A stretch of DNA of 64,000 bases from Deltaproteobacteria bacterium. Lineage in GTDB: Bacteria > Myxococcota > Kuafuiibacteriia > Kuafuiibacteriales > Kuafuiibacteriaceae. The stretch covers positions 1 to 64,000 of the forward strand of contig WYAZ01000135.1 of the NCBI GenBank assembly GCA_011526105.1, read 5' to 3'. The notes under the pieces are model-generated. The model saw nothing but the letters and a program-made list of their open reading frames with translations, was not told where the DNA came from and did no database searches. This document shows, one piece after another, positions 1-8,785 of this stretch. Within the stretch, counting starts at the first letter, position 1, and each line of letters begins with the position of its first letter. The position numbers were made by a program, and so were the translations under genes.

Positions 1-50
1 CGGTCGCGATTTCGGCCGATCCGCGTCGGCCCGCCGTGTTGGGCCTCCTC

Positions 51-94
51 GCGTTATCGCAGGATAGCGCATTCGTCGGCCCGCCTTGCGGGCC
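51..94. terminator. Two tandem hairpins downstream of the first lipoprotein gene
   Basis: Two inverted repeats lie just past the stop of the minus-strand gene ending at 140. The first pairs 51-58 with 63-70 (8 bp, one G-T wobble, 4-nt loop). The second pairs GGCCCGC at 78-84 with GCGGGCC at 88-94 (perfect 7 bp, 3-nt loop). There is no T-run, so this is a transcript-end candidate and not a canonical intrinsic terminator. The string CGTCGGCCCGCC occurs twice, at 24-35 and 74-85. Confidence 0.3.
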
Positions 95-139
95 TCGCGT
101 CTTGGCCGTCTCGCTCGGTCGGGGGTCTTGAGATGAGCT

Positions 140-2707
140 CTAGGGCGTCACGCTGAGCTCGAGCTCGAAGGTGCCGCCACGCTCGACACCGCCGAACGAG
201 TACGCATCCACGACCAAGTAGTAGGTGCCCGCGGGTACGTTGCTCAGCACCACGGCGGGCAGCAGGTTGCCGGCGGCGAGGTCTTGGTCGTCGTTGCAGA
301 CGAGCTCCGCCGCCGGGCTCTCGCACAGGTTCCGGCGCACGTACAAAAGCGGATCGAAGGTCGCGCGCGTGATGCGCGCTTCGAGCCGCGCCGCGGGTGC
401 GGCGAGCTCGAGCGCATAGACGACGTCGCTGCCGCCGATGCCGCCGAGGCAAGTGGTGCTGTCGAAGTCGTCACCCGCGGCCCCGGTGGAGCCGTTGGCT
501 GTAGCGCGCCCGCTGCTGAGCGTGAGCGCGGTGCCCGGGCACTGATCGTTGGCGGGGGGCCCGGCGCACACGTAGTCGTCGCATCGCTGCCCCCCGGCAC
601 AAGCGGAGTCGCTGAGACACTGCGGCGAAAAGAGCGTGCGAAGCTCGTAGTCGCCCGCATCTTTAGGCCCGTAGCCATCCACCACAACCACGTAGCGTGT
701 GGCGATCGCGGGTTCGAGCACCACGCGGGCGGGGGAAGCGATGTCGTTGATGCTCGCGGCGGCGGTGCAGGTCTCGGACAGGCGGGCGCAGGTTGTGCCC
801 ACCCACAAGAACCCGTCGGGACGTCCGGAGAGCTCGAGCACCACCGTCTGGCGGGCCGAGACGTCCAGCTCGAAGAAGCGATCGGGGCCGCTCGCGGCGC
901 CGGCCGGTCCGCACATGGAGCCGGCGCTGAGCTCGAAGCTGCGGGTGGCTTCGACCGTGGACACCGGGCGGGTTCCGGACTGATCGAGGCGGTCGGAGCG
1001 GCCGCCGATGCAAGTGAAGTTGTCATCTTCGTCGAAGCCGACCTCGAAGGTGACGAGTGAGCTCGGCTCGGTGGTCGAGACCACGAGATACACCGGCGCG
1101 GTGCTCGTAATGATGTGTTCGATCGACGCACCGAGGCCCGAACGCGGCGAGGCGTCGCAGGTGCGTATCGACGAATCCCGGCTGCAGCTGTCGAGCAGTC
1201 TCAGCCCGAGCTCGGCGGTGGTGGAGCTCACGGTCCGGACCGTCGCGCGAAGCAGGGTAGGGACACTCACCGGCCTCACGACAAAGATGGTCTCGGCTTC
1301 AAAGGCCACCGAAGCTTTGCACGCAGAGTCTCCGAGGATGACATCGGCGCCGAGATCGAGCGCGGGCTGGCTGATCGCGGGCGCTGGGGCTTGGCAGGCT
1401 TGGAAGCGCGCCGCGGTCTCGAGGTCCGGGAGCCAGCGGTACGTGGCGCCCAGCTCGGGGGTGCGATCACCGCTGACCGCGAGTCGAAGCTCGGCGTCTT
1501 CGGTGAGTCTAGGGAGCGTGAGCGGCTCGGTGACGGTGGCGGTGAAGCTGGCGCGGTGAATGGGGCCGCTGGCTCCGGCCTGCGCGGTGAGCCCGAGCCT
1601 CGCCCCCTCTTCGGCCTCGAGCTCGAACCCGAGGCTCAAAAGCTCGTTTCGCGACACCTCTAGGCGGAGGTGATCACGATCGCCGGGGCACGCACGCAGC
1701 TGAAGCCCGCGCACCTTCGAGAGGCTCGCGCGGGGTGCGCTCGCCTCGGTCTCGTCGCCGAGCAGATCGAGCATGTCGCCGGCGCACAAGCTCATCACCC
1801 GCTCGGTGTCGATCGCGTAGCGTGCATTCTGATTGCCCGAGACTTCGAGCCGAAGCTCACGCGCGCTGTCTAGCCCCGGGACCTCGATGATGCTTCGGCC
1901 CGGCCAATGCAGAGTGCTGACGCCTTCGATGCTCTCCCCTCGGTCGCCCGTGACACGGGTTTGGAGCGCGACGAAGGCACCAGCGGAGGGTGCCTCCGGA
2001 GTGATGATGATGCGTGCCCCAACGTAGGGCTCGAGCCGAAGTGCGTACCAGTCTCGATCGAACCCGCAGAGGTCGAAACCCTCGACGTGGACCTCGCGGA
2101 GCAAGGTCGCGCCGCTCACGAGATCGTTGCTAGGGTCGGGCGCGCAGCCGCCGACCGGACGCGTGCAGGTCCCGGCGTTGCAGCTGTGACCGCTGAAGCA
2201 GTCGGCGCTGGTCCGGCAGGTGCTCGGCTCCTCGCAGATCCCTTGGCGGCAGAGCTGAGCCCCGGGGCAGGGCCTTTGGTCTCCACACGACTCACAGACC
2301 CCGAGCACGCAGCTGGTGCCCAGTCGGCAGGTCGAACGCTCGGAACAGACCGGCTGCAGGCTCCCCAATGGGTCGATGTCGCGAATGCAGACCTTGGACG
2401 GCGCGCAACGCTCGTCTTCCGCGCAGTCGCGGTCTTCTACGCAGGCGCCTTCGGGCATGGCGCAGCTTCCATCCACGCACCGAAGGTCCACCAAACAGTC
2501 TGCGTGACCGGTGCAGGTCGTGTTCGGCACACACAGGCCGCGGTCTTGGTCGCAGCGCTCGCCGCGTTCGCAAAGCGATGGCTGTCCTACGCAAGAGATG
2601 CTGCCGTCGACTTGCTGAATGCCCAGATCGAGGCGCGGAGGGGTGGGCTCCTGAACCGGGCAGCCGAAGAGAACGGCGAGGGCCAAGAGGCGGAGGCACT
2701 TCGGCAT
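140..2707 (-). CDS. Large Cys-rich lipoprotein with PPC-like domains
   Basis: Predicted 855-residue surface or periplasmic lipoprotein of unknown function. The N-terminus is a short hydrophobic signal with lipobox LFGC (Cys16). Residues about 39-190 hold many short Cys-knot segments of the type CxxDxDC and CxxGxC, resembling the EGF-like or Dickkopf-like repeats common in myxobacterial secreted proteins. The rest is beta-rich and contains repeats such as ASPARVVLEPAIATRYVVVVDG and VLSNVPAGTYYLVVDAYS, the pattern of bacterial pre-peptidase C-terminal (PPC) domains. No catalytic motif is evident. The ATG at 2707 has AGGA seven bases upstream. A palindrome at 2734-2759 lies in its upstream region. 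The reading frame is certain; the function is not known. Confidence 0.85.
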   Translation of the reverse strand: MPKCLRLLALAVLFGCPVQEPTPPRLDLGIQQVDGSISCVGQPSLCERGERCDQDRGLCVPNTTCTGHADCLVDLRCVDGSCAMPEGACVEDRDCAEDERCAPSKVCIRDIDPLGSLQPVCSERSTCRLGTSCVLGVCESCGDQRPCPGAQLCRQGICEEPSTCRTSADCFSGHSCNAGTCTRPVGGCAPDPSNDLVSGATLLREVHVEGFDLCGFDRDWYALRLEPYVGARIIITPEAPSAGAFVALQTRVTGDRGESIEGVSTLHWPGRSIIEVPGLDSARELRLEVSGNQNARYAIDTERVMSLCAGDMLDLLGDETEASAPRASLSKVRGLQLRACPGDRDHLRLEVSRNELLSLGFELEAEEGARLGLTAQAGASGPIHRASFTATVTEPLTLPRLTEDAELRLAVSGDRTPELGATYRWLPDLETAARFQACQAPAPAISQPALDLGADVILGDSACKASVAFEAETIFVVRPVSVPTLLRATVRTVSSTTAELGLRLLDSCSRDSSIRTCDASPRSGLGASIEHIITSTAPVYLVVSTTEPSSLVTFEVGFDEDDNFTCIGGRSDRLDQSGTRPVSTVEATRSFELSAGSMCGPAGAASGPDRFFELDVSARQTVVLELSGRPDGFLWVGTTCARLSETCTAAASINDIASPARVVLEPAIATRYVVVVDGYGPKDAGDYELRTLFSPQCLSDSACAGGQRCDDYVCAGPPANDQCPGTALTLSSGRATANGSTGAAGDDFDSTTCLGGIGGSDVVYALELAAPAARLEARITRATFDPLLYVRRNLCESPAAELVCNDDQDLAAGNLLPAVVLSNVPAGTYYLVVDAYSFGGVERGGTFELELSVTP

Positions 2708-2733
2708 GGCGGCATCCTAGCTCATAGCAAGGA

Positions 2734-2759
2734 CCGGTTGGGTTGATAAACTCAACCGG
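2734..2759. promoter_or_regulatory. Palindrome between divergent genes
   Basis: CCGGTTGGGTT at 2734-2744 and AACTCAACCGG at 2749-2759 form an inverted repeat matching at 10 of 11 positions around a GATA centre. It lies 27 bases upstream of the lipoprotein ATG (minus strand) and about 125 bases upstream of nnr (plus strand), so it is either an operator or a 5'-leader hairpin. Nothing else was recognised in 2708-2883. Confidence 0.35.
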
Positions 2760-2883
2760 CCGGGCAGTGAGGCGCAGCCGAGCGGAGAGCGGTCGCGCGG
2801 ATTCAGTCCAAGCGGGTACCGCCAGAACGGGCCTGTTTGTGAAGGCGTTTGATCTTTGCCGGCCCGAGTCGTAAACCCCAGCG

Positions 2884-4428
2884 ATGGCGCGCTTGGTCCT
2901 GAACGCAGAAGAGATGCGAGCCTTGGACCGGCTCGCGATCGAAACGATCGGGATTCCGGCCCCGGTGCTCATGGAGTCCGCCGGAAGACAGGTGGCCGAG
3001 GTCGCGCACGGCCTCCTCGGTCGCACCGGCCGGATCCTCGTGCTCGCGGGGGTCGGAAACAACGGCGGTGATGGCCTCGTCGCCGCGCGCCACCTCAAAG
3101 AGCGGGGCCATGAGCTGCGCGTAGTGGTCATCGGCGCGCCGGAACGGGCCTCGCCGGACTTTCGGCTTCAGCTCGAGATCTGGCTGCGGCTCGGCGGCAC
3201 AATCACGACCATCACCGAGGAGGCCTTTGACCTCGCGTCGGAAGAGGCGCTCTCCGAGGCGGTTCGCAGCTCGGAGCTCCTGATCGACGCCATCTTTGGC
3301 ACCGGGCTGTCGCGGCCGCTCAGCCCCAAGATGATGCGCATCATCACCACCACCGACCTCAGCCCGGGGCCCACCGTCTCCGTGGACGTGCCCTCTGGTC
3401 TCGATGCGAGCTCGGGCCAGGAGCTCGGCGCCGCGGTGCACGCGGACGTGACGGTGACCTTTCAGCTCCCCAAGCTCGGCTTGCTTCAACACCCCGGGCG
3501 TTTTCTCGCGGGGCGCCTCGAGGTCGTGGACATCGGCATCCCGCTGTCTCTCACCGCCCAGCTCCCCACCTTCGATACCGCAGCCGAGCTCCTCGACGCC
3601 GAGGACCTCGAGCGCGCGCTCGAACCGCGTCTTCCCGATGCACACAAGGGGACGTTCGGGCACGTGCTGATCGTGGCTGGCGTGCCCGACCGACCGGGCT
3701 CGGCGCTGCTCGCGGCTCGCGCGGCGGCGCGGGTGGGCGCGGGGCTCGTCACGATCGGAAGTGACGAAGAGACCATCCGACGCCTTTCCCCCGCGTTCCT
3801 CGAACTCATGGGCGCCACCCTCGGTGCTCGCAGTATCGAGCTGCCGCATCTGCTCGCAGCGCTCGACGGAAAACGCGCGCTGGTGCTCGGCCCCTCGCTT
3901 CCACCGTCGCAAGTGGCGGAGTACCTCGCGTCGCTCCTCGGCCAGCTCTCGGTGCCCGTCGTGCTCGACGCGGGGGCGCTCGGCTCGATCAGCGATCTTT
4001 CGGTGCTTCACGCGCACGCCGAGGAGACGGTCCTCACCCCACATCCGGGCGAAGCGGCCACGCTGCTGAAGCGGAGTGTCGCGGAGGTGCAAGCGGATCG
4101 ACCGGGCGCCGCGCGCGAACTGGCAGAGCGTAGCCGATGCACGGTGGTGCTGAAGGGCGCGGGCACCCTCATCGCGGGGCCCAGCGGTCGCCTCGGCATC
4201 GTGGATCGCGGTCATCCCGCCCTGGCGACCGCCGGCACGGGTGATGTGCTCGCGGGGGTCATCGGCGGTCTGCTCGCGCAAGGTCTCCCGCCCCGCCGGG
4301 CCGCGAGAGCCGGAGCGTTGCTGCACGCCATCGCGGGCGAACGCGCGGCCAAGCTGGGCGGTGAGAAACGTCTCGTCGCCTCCGATCTCCTCGAGCACTT
4401 GATGCAAGACCTCGATCCGGAGTCCTGA
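2884..4428 (+). CDS. nnr: Bifunctional NAD(P)H-hydrate epimerase/dehydratase
   Basis: Repairs hydrated NAD(P)H. The N-terminal YjeF domain epimerises NAD(P)HX and the C-terminal ribokinase-like domain dehydrates the S-form, normally using ADP. The 514 residues match the usual fused length. The epimerase half (about 1-215) has GVGNNGGDGLVAARHL near residues 56-71. The dehydratase half (about 225-514) has LTPHPGEAA near 384 and the nucleotide-binding AGTGDVLAGVIGGLLAQG near 449-466. The ATG at 2884 has only a weak upstream purine stretch. The stop shares one base with the tsaE start (TGATG), the common nnr-tsaE arrangement. Confidence 0.96.
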   Translation: MARLVLNAEEMRALDRLAIETIGIPAPVLMESAGRQVAEVAHGLLGRTGRILVLAGVGNNGGDGLVAARHLKERGHELRVVVIGAPERASPDFRLQLEIWLRLGGTITTITEEAFDLASEEALSEAVRSSELLIDAIFGTGLSRPLSPKMMRIITTTDLSPGPTVSVDVPSGLDASSGQELGAAVHADVTVTFQLPKLGLLQHPGRFLAGRLEVVDIGIPLSLTAQLPTFDTAAELLDAEDLERALEPRLPDAHKGTFGHVLIVAGVPDRPGSALLAARAAARVGAGLVTIGSDEETIRRLSPAFLELMGATLGARSIELPHLLAALDGKRALVLGPSLPPSQVAEYLASLLGQLSVPVVLDAGALGSISDLSVLHAHAEETVLTPHPGEAATLLKRSVAEVQADRPGAARELAERSRCTVVLKGAGTLIAGPSGRLGIVDRGHPALATAGTGDVLAGVIGGLLAQGLPPRRAARAGALLHAIAGERAAKLGGEKRLVASDLLEHLMQDLDPES

Positions 4429-4916
4429 TGGAGCTCGTGTTCGAGCGGGTCGAAGAGACCGAAGCTTTTGCGGGTCGTCTCGCGCGACTCGCCGCCGGCA
4501 TCCTCAACGCGGGAGAGCCCTCGTTCTTCATCGGTCTGGTGGGCGCGCTCGGCGCGGGCAAGACCGCGTTCGTTCGCGGCTTCGTAGAAGCCTTGGATCC
4601 GAAGGCGGCCGAAGAGGTCAGCTCCCCCACCTACGCCATCGTGCAGCCGTATCCGAGTGATCCACCGGTGGTTCACGCCGATCTTTATCGCCTCTCGTCC
4701 GTCGCGGACCTCGAGGGCATCGGCGCACGCGAGATCCTTCACGGGCCGGGTCTCACCCTCGTGGAGTGGATCGACATGTTGCCCGAGGCCGCGCCCGCAG
4801 ACTGGCTGGAGATTCGGCTTGCCGTGAGCGGGGAAGACGTGCGCGAGATGTCGGCTCGGGCCCATGGTCCACGGGCCACGCGGCTCCTGGCCGACCTGAA
4901 GAGTCGAGAAACATGA
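4428..4916 (+). CDS. tsaE: tRNA threonylcarbamoyladenosine biosynthesis ATPase TsaE
   Basis: ATPase partner of TsaB and TsaD in making t6A37 on ANN-decoding tRNAs; cytoplasmic. The 162-residue protein has a Walker A motif GALGAGKTAF near residues 38-47 and the family signature SSPTYAIVQPY followed by VHADLYRL and the VEWIDMLP segment. It starts on the base that ends nnr and overlaps the following lipoprotein gene by 4 bp (ATGA), so translational coupling across the three genes is likely. Confidence 0.96.
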   Translation: MELVFERVEETEAFAGRLARLAAGILNAGEPSFFIGLVGALGAGKTAFVRGFVEALDPKAAEEVSSPTYAIVQPYPSDPPVVHADLYRLSSVADLEGIGAREILHGPGLTLVEWIDMLPEAAPADWLEIRLAVSGEDVREMSARAHGPRATRLLADLKSRET

Positions 4917-5584
4917 ACCACCTGACTTCAACGCTCGTGCTCGCGGCTCTGATCCCGTTCGCTTCCGCCTGTGGAGACGACATCGCGGCCGAAGACGCCG
5001 GGGTGAACGCCGATGCCGCGCCCATCGACGCCGGCGTTCGGGCGCTGTGTCCGGTCGATACCAACGCGACCTGCGTGAGCAGCGAGACCTGCGGCACCCC
5101 AGGGAGCATGCCGCCCATGTGCCCGTTTTGCCCCCGCTACAACCCCGCGCTTTGTGCGCTGGGCTGTCACACTCCGCCGCTGCTCCTCACCGGCGACACC
5201 CAGACCGTGAGCTTCGTGGCCCAGGGGCTGGGGGCCGTTCCAGAGAGCTTTGGCAGCGTCGTGCTCGCGGCGGAGACCGCAGGCGGGCGGTACCTCACCT
5301 GTCAAGACATCTACGACGACGTCCAGCGAGGGTTCATCTCGGAGCCCTGCGTCAACGTCCTGGACTCCCGGTGGACGGATGCGCAGCGCGAGGGCGCGGA
5401 CACCTACCGGGTCAGCTTCAGCCGATTCGCCAGCGAATTGCCTGTACTCTTCGTGGTCTACGCCTTCGCCACCAATCGCGCGGAGGGGATACCGATCGGC
5501 GTTTCTTGCACCGCGAGGACCGTGGGCGCGCCGGGCTCCGGGCCGGTCATGATACCGGGTGACAGCATGAAACCAATCCAGTAA
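4913..5584 (+). CDS. Cys-rich lipoprotein with DAG linker
   Basis: Predicted 223-residue lipoprotein. The ATG at 4913 overlaps the tsaE stop by 4 bp and begins a signal ending at ASAC (lipobox), so this start is preferred over in-frame upstream options inside tsaE. A short Asp/Ala/Gly linker (AEDAGVNADAAPIDAGV) follows the lipidation site, then a Cys cluster (CPVDTNATC, CGTPG, CPFCPRYNPALCALGCH). The remainder is a single presumed beta domain with further Cys pairs. No known family was recognised. Co-transcription with nnr and tsaE looks positional. Confidence 0.85.
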   Translation: MNHLTSTLVLAALIPFASACGDDIAAEDAGVNADAAPIDAGVRALCPVDTNATCVSSETCGTPGSMPPMCPFCPRYNPALCALGCHTPPLLLTGDTQTVSFVAQGLGAVPESFGSVVLAAETAGGRYLTCQDIYDDVQRGFISEPCVNVLDSRWTDAQREGADTYRVSFSRFASELPVLFVVYAFATNRAEGIPIGVSCTARTVGAPGSGPVMIPGDSMKPIQ

Positions 5585-5633
5585 GGGAGTCGACTCTTCG
5601 AGAGCACAGCTCCCCGTGATGAGAGAAGTAGCC

Positions 5634-7238
5634 ATGTCGGAAGCCGACAATCACAACGCCAAGACCCCCGCTCAGCCGGCCGATCCCACGCAACAAAGCG
5701 TCGCGGATCAAGCCGAGACCGAAGCGGTGACCGCAAAGCCCAGCGCCGCCCCTGCGCTCCCCGAAGGTGAGATCTCGTTTGCCGAGCTCTTCGCCCTCGC
5801 CGAGAAAGAGGCCGCTCAGCGGAAAGCTCAGTCGAGCAAGTCGCAGGGCAACAAGCGGAATGACGGCGACCTCTACGCCGGGCACGTGCTCGAGGCCAAG
5901 GTCATCGGCTTCTCCCACGACTCCGTGTTTTTCGCGGTCGATGGTCAGCGCGAAGGCGTGGCACCCAAAGCCGACTTCGAGACCGAGGACGGTCAGTTCG
6001 AGCTTCACGAAGGCGACACTGTCGAGGTCCGCGTGCTCAGCACGGACGGCGCCTCGCTCAAGCTCGGCAAAGTGCTCGCGCACCAGAGCGTCAAGAACCG
6101 AGAAGCGCTGCGCGAAGCGGTTGAGTCCGGCCTTCCGGTCGAAGGCAAGATCACCGGTCAGAACAAGGGCGGCTTCGACGTCAGCCTCGGTGGCTTGCGT
6201 GCGTTCCTGCCGGCCTCTCAGGTGGACACCCGTCCGGTCGACAACGCCGCCGCACTCATCGGTCAGAAGTTCGCCTTTCGCATCACCGAGTACAAAGACA
6301 ACGGTCGCAACATCGTCGTCTCCAGGCGCGCCATCCTCGCCGAGGAGCGCAAGAAGAAGGCCGAAGAAGCGCTCACCCGCATCGAAGAGGGTCTCGAGAC
6401 CCGCGGCGTGGTCACCTCGGTCAAAGACTACGGCGCCTTCGTCGACCTCGACGGCATCGAGGGTCTCGTGCACGTCTCCGAGATCTCTCACGGCCGTGTT
6501 GCCAAGGCGAACGACGCCCTGAAGCCGGGCGACGTCGTCGTCGTGAAGATCCTCAAGATCGAGGACAAAAAGGGCGGCAAGAAGATCAGCCTCTCCATGA
6601 AGGCCCTCGAAGAGGATCCTTGGGAGATCGCGCGCACCAAGTTCAAGGAAGGCGCCAAGGTCATGGGCCGCGTCGTTCGCATTCAGCCCTTTGGTGCCTT
6701 CGTAGAGCTCATCCCCGGCGTCGAAGCGCTCATCCACGTCTCGAACATGAGCCTCGAGAACGTGCGTGATCCGGGCAAGGTGGTCGCGGTCGGCGACGAA
6801 GTCGAGGCCACCGTGGTCTCGACAGAGTGGGGCAAGCGCCGCATCGGCCTGTCGCTCGTCAAGACACGGCAAGAGCTCGCCAAGGAGCTGAATCAAGGCC
6901 AGGTGCACGAAGGCGTCATCGAGCGCATCGAGACCTTCGGCCTGTTCGTGAAGCTGCCGACTGGCGCCCGAGGCCTCGTGCCCGCGCCCGAGACCGGCAA
7001 GCCGCGCGGGGTGGACCTCGCCAAAGAGTTCAAAGCCGGCGAGACCGTGAAGGTCTCCGTCATCGACGTCGAGAAGAAGACCGGCAAGATCCGCCTCTCC
7101 ATCCGGAGAGCTTCGGAGGCCGAGGAGCGCGCCGAGTACTCGCAGTACATGGGCAAGAACCAAGAGAAGAAGGGCTTCAACTCTCTGGGTGACCTCCTCA
7201 AGGACTACAAAGCCAAGCTGGAGCAGGCCAACAAGTGA
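5634..7238 (+). CDS. rpsA: 30S ribosomal protein S1-like, five S1 domains
   Basis: RNA-binding translation protein. After a roughly 75-residue charged N-terminus it has five consecutive S1 (OB-fold) domains at about residues 79-150, 161-240, 255-330, 340-415 and 421-505. Domains 3 and 4 are the most canonical (GAFVDLDGIEGLVHVSEIS; GAFVELIPGVEALIHVSNMS). Length is 534 residues against 557 and six domains in E. coli. The ATG at 5634 is chosen because GAGAGAAG lies at 5621-5628; GTG 5616 and ATG 5619 are in frame upstream. It is either the main S1 or an S1-family paralogue. The next gene overlaps its stop by 4 bp. Confidence 0.9.
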   Translation: MSEADNHNAKTPAQPADPTQQSVADQAETEAVTAKPSAAPALPEGEISFAELFALAEKEAAQRKAQSSKSQGNKRNDGDLYAGHVLEAKVIGFSHDSVFFAVDGQREGVAPKADFETEDGQFELHEGDTVEVRVLSTDGASLKLGKVLAHQSVKNREALREAVESGLPVEGKITGQNKGGFDVSLGGLRAFLPASQVDTRPVDNAAALIGQKFAFRITEYKDNGRNIVVSRRAILAEERKKKAEEALTRIEEGLETRGVVTSVKDYGAFVDLDGIEGLVHVSEISHGRVAKANDALKPGDVVVVKILKIEDKKGGKKISLSMKALEEDPWEIARTKFKEGAKVMGRVVRIQPFGAFVELIPGVEALIHVSNMSLENVRDPGKVVAVGDEVEATVVSTEWGKRRIGLSLVKTRQELAKELNQGQVHEGVIERIETFGLFVKLPTGARGLVPAPETGKPRGVDLAKEFKAGETVKVSVIDVEKKTGKIRLSIRRASEAEERAEYSQYMGKNQEKKGFNSLGDLLKDYKAKLEQANK

Positions 7239-8722
7239 CCCATCCCGAAGCGCCGGCTCGGTCTGCGCGCATCGGGTTTTGGTTGGGTCTCTTCTTTGGT
7301 CTACCCCTCGTTCTCTTCTCCTCTCACCTGCCCACGCCTGATGGTCTGAGCCCGGCGGCGTTGCGCACGCTCGGCATCACGATCATCGTCGCGATGTGGT
7401 GGGTGACCGAGGCCATCCCTCTGGGCGCCACCGCGCTGCTTCCGGCCGCAGCTTTTCCCATGCTCGATGTGGCGCCCGCCAAGGTCGTCGCGCCCGCCTA
7501 CGCCTCGCCGTTTGTCCTGCTGCTCTTGGGCGGCTTCATGCTCGCCTTGGCGGTCGAGCGCTCCGGCGCGCATCGGCGGCTCGCTCTGTACGTGCTGCTC
7601 CTCGTCGGCACCAGCCCATCGCGTCTGGTCCTCGGCTTTGCGTCGGCGGCCGCGTTGCTCTCGATGTGGATCTCGAACACCGCCTCCACGCTGATGATGA
7701 TGCCCATCGCCCTCGCGATCGTGGAGCGTGCGCAGACCAAAGATCGCGCCGCCGGCGAGCGCTTTGGCCTCGCGGTGCTCCTCGGCACCGCCTACGGAGC
7801 GTCGATCGGCGGGATGGGCACCCCCATCGGCACCCCGCCAAACGTCATCGCCATCGGCGCGCTCGAGCACTACTTCCCGGACGGGCCCGAGCTCAGCTTC
7901 TTCAATTGGGTGACCGCGGCGCTTCCGATCGTCGTTCTGCTCGTCCCGGTCATGTGGTGGCTCCTCACGCGCGTGGTCATCAAGGTCGACAACACGCTGA
8001 GCCTGGGTGCCGAGTCGGTCTTGAGGGCCGATCTCGCCGAGCTCGGGCCGGTTCGAAACAGCGAGAAGCGATCGCTGTTCGTCTTTGGCGTGGCAGCCCT
8101 CTTGTGGGTCACGCAGTCGGACGTGAGCTTCGGCGAGACCACGATCTTGGGATGGGCGTCGAGGCTCGGTCTTTCTGGCACCGACGAAGGCACGGTCGCC
8201 ATCTTGGCCGCGCTGCTCTCGTTCATGATCCCCGGCGGTGACCCCGAGGGCACGCGTTTGTTGCCATGGTCCACCGCGGTCAAGGTGCCTTGGGATCTGG
8301 TGCTGCTCTTTGGCGGGGGCATCGCCCTGTCGAAGGGCTTCGATGCCACCGGACTCTCGACCTGGCTCGGTGCCGTGCTCGCCGACTTTGGCGACACGCC
8401 CGCCCCGGTCTTCATGGGCCTCACCGTGCTGGGGACGACCTTCGCGACCGAACTGATGAGCAACACCGCGCTCTCGAACATCGCCATGCCCATCTTGGGC
8501 TCGGCCGCACAGAGCATGGTCATCGACCCCCGCGTGCTGCTCTTTCCGGCCGCGCTCGCCTGCTCCTGCGCCTTCATGATGCCGGCGGCCACCGGGCCCA
8601 ATGCCATCGTCTTTGGCACCGGCCGGGTCCGCATCGCGGAGATGGTCCGGGTGGGCTTTTGGGTCAACCTCGCGGCCGTTTTGATCGTTTCCCTGGTGAG
8701 TTGGCTCACCTTCGGAGGCTGA
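7235..8722 (+). CDS. SLC13/DASS-family sodium:dicarboxylate symporter
   Basis: Predicted inner-membrane cotransporter of 495 residues with about a dozen hydrophobic segments. The two hallmark SNT sodium-site motifs of the divalent anion:Na+ symporter family are visible: SNTAST near residue 146 and SNTALSN near 408, together with GTPIGTPPN near 195 and a C-terminal PAATGPNAIVFG. Substrates in the family include succinate, malate, citrate and sulfate; the sequence does not settle which. The start is a GTG inside GTGA, overlapping the S1 gene stop by 4 bp, an unexpected pairing of a translation protein with a transporter. Confidence 0.92.
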   Translation: MTHPEAPARSARIGFWLGLFFGLPLVLFSSHLPTPDGLSPAALRTLGITIIVAMWWVTEAIPLGATALLPAAAFPMLDVAPAKVVAPAYASPFVLLLLGGFMLALAVERSGAHRRLALYVLLLVGTSPSRLVLGFASAAALLSMWISNTASTLMMMPIALAIVERAQTKDRAAGERFGLAVLLGTAYGASIGGMGTPIGTPPNVIAIGALEHYFPDGPELSFFNWVTAALPIVVLLVPVMWWLLTRVVIKVDNTLSLGAESVLRADLAELGPVRNSEKRSLFVFGVAALLWVTQSDVSFGETTILGWASRLGLSGTDEGTVAILAALLSFMIPGGDPEGTRLLPWSTAVKVPWDLVLLFGGGIALSKGFDATGLSTWLGAVLADFGDTPAPVFMGLTVLGTTFATELMSNTALSNIAMPILGSAAQSMVIDPRVLLFPAALACSCAFMMPAATGPNAIVFGTGRVRIAEMVRVGFWVNLAAVLIVSLVSWLTFGG

Positions 8723-8785
8723 AGATCCCGGGGCTCACATCGACCCCGTTGCAGTTGAGCGCACGAGCCACCATGATGGGCGCCT

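Noticed and set aside
2803-4407. Long minus-strand open frame opposite nnr
   Set aside because: Arg/Gly/Glu-rich with no domain; nnr on the plus strand has complete family motifs.
5547-7163. 538-codon minus-strand frame opposite the S1 gene
   Set aside because: Composition reflects the antisense of Lys/Glu-rich S1 coding; no motifs or signal.
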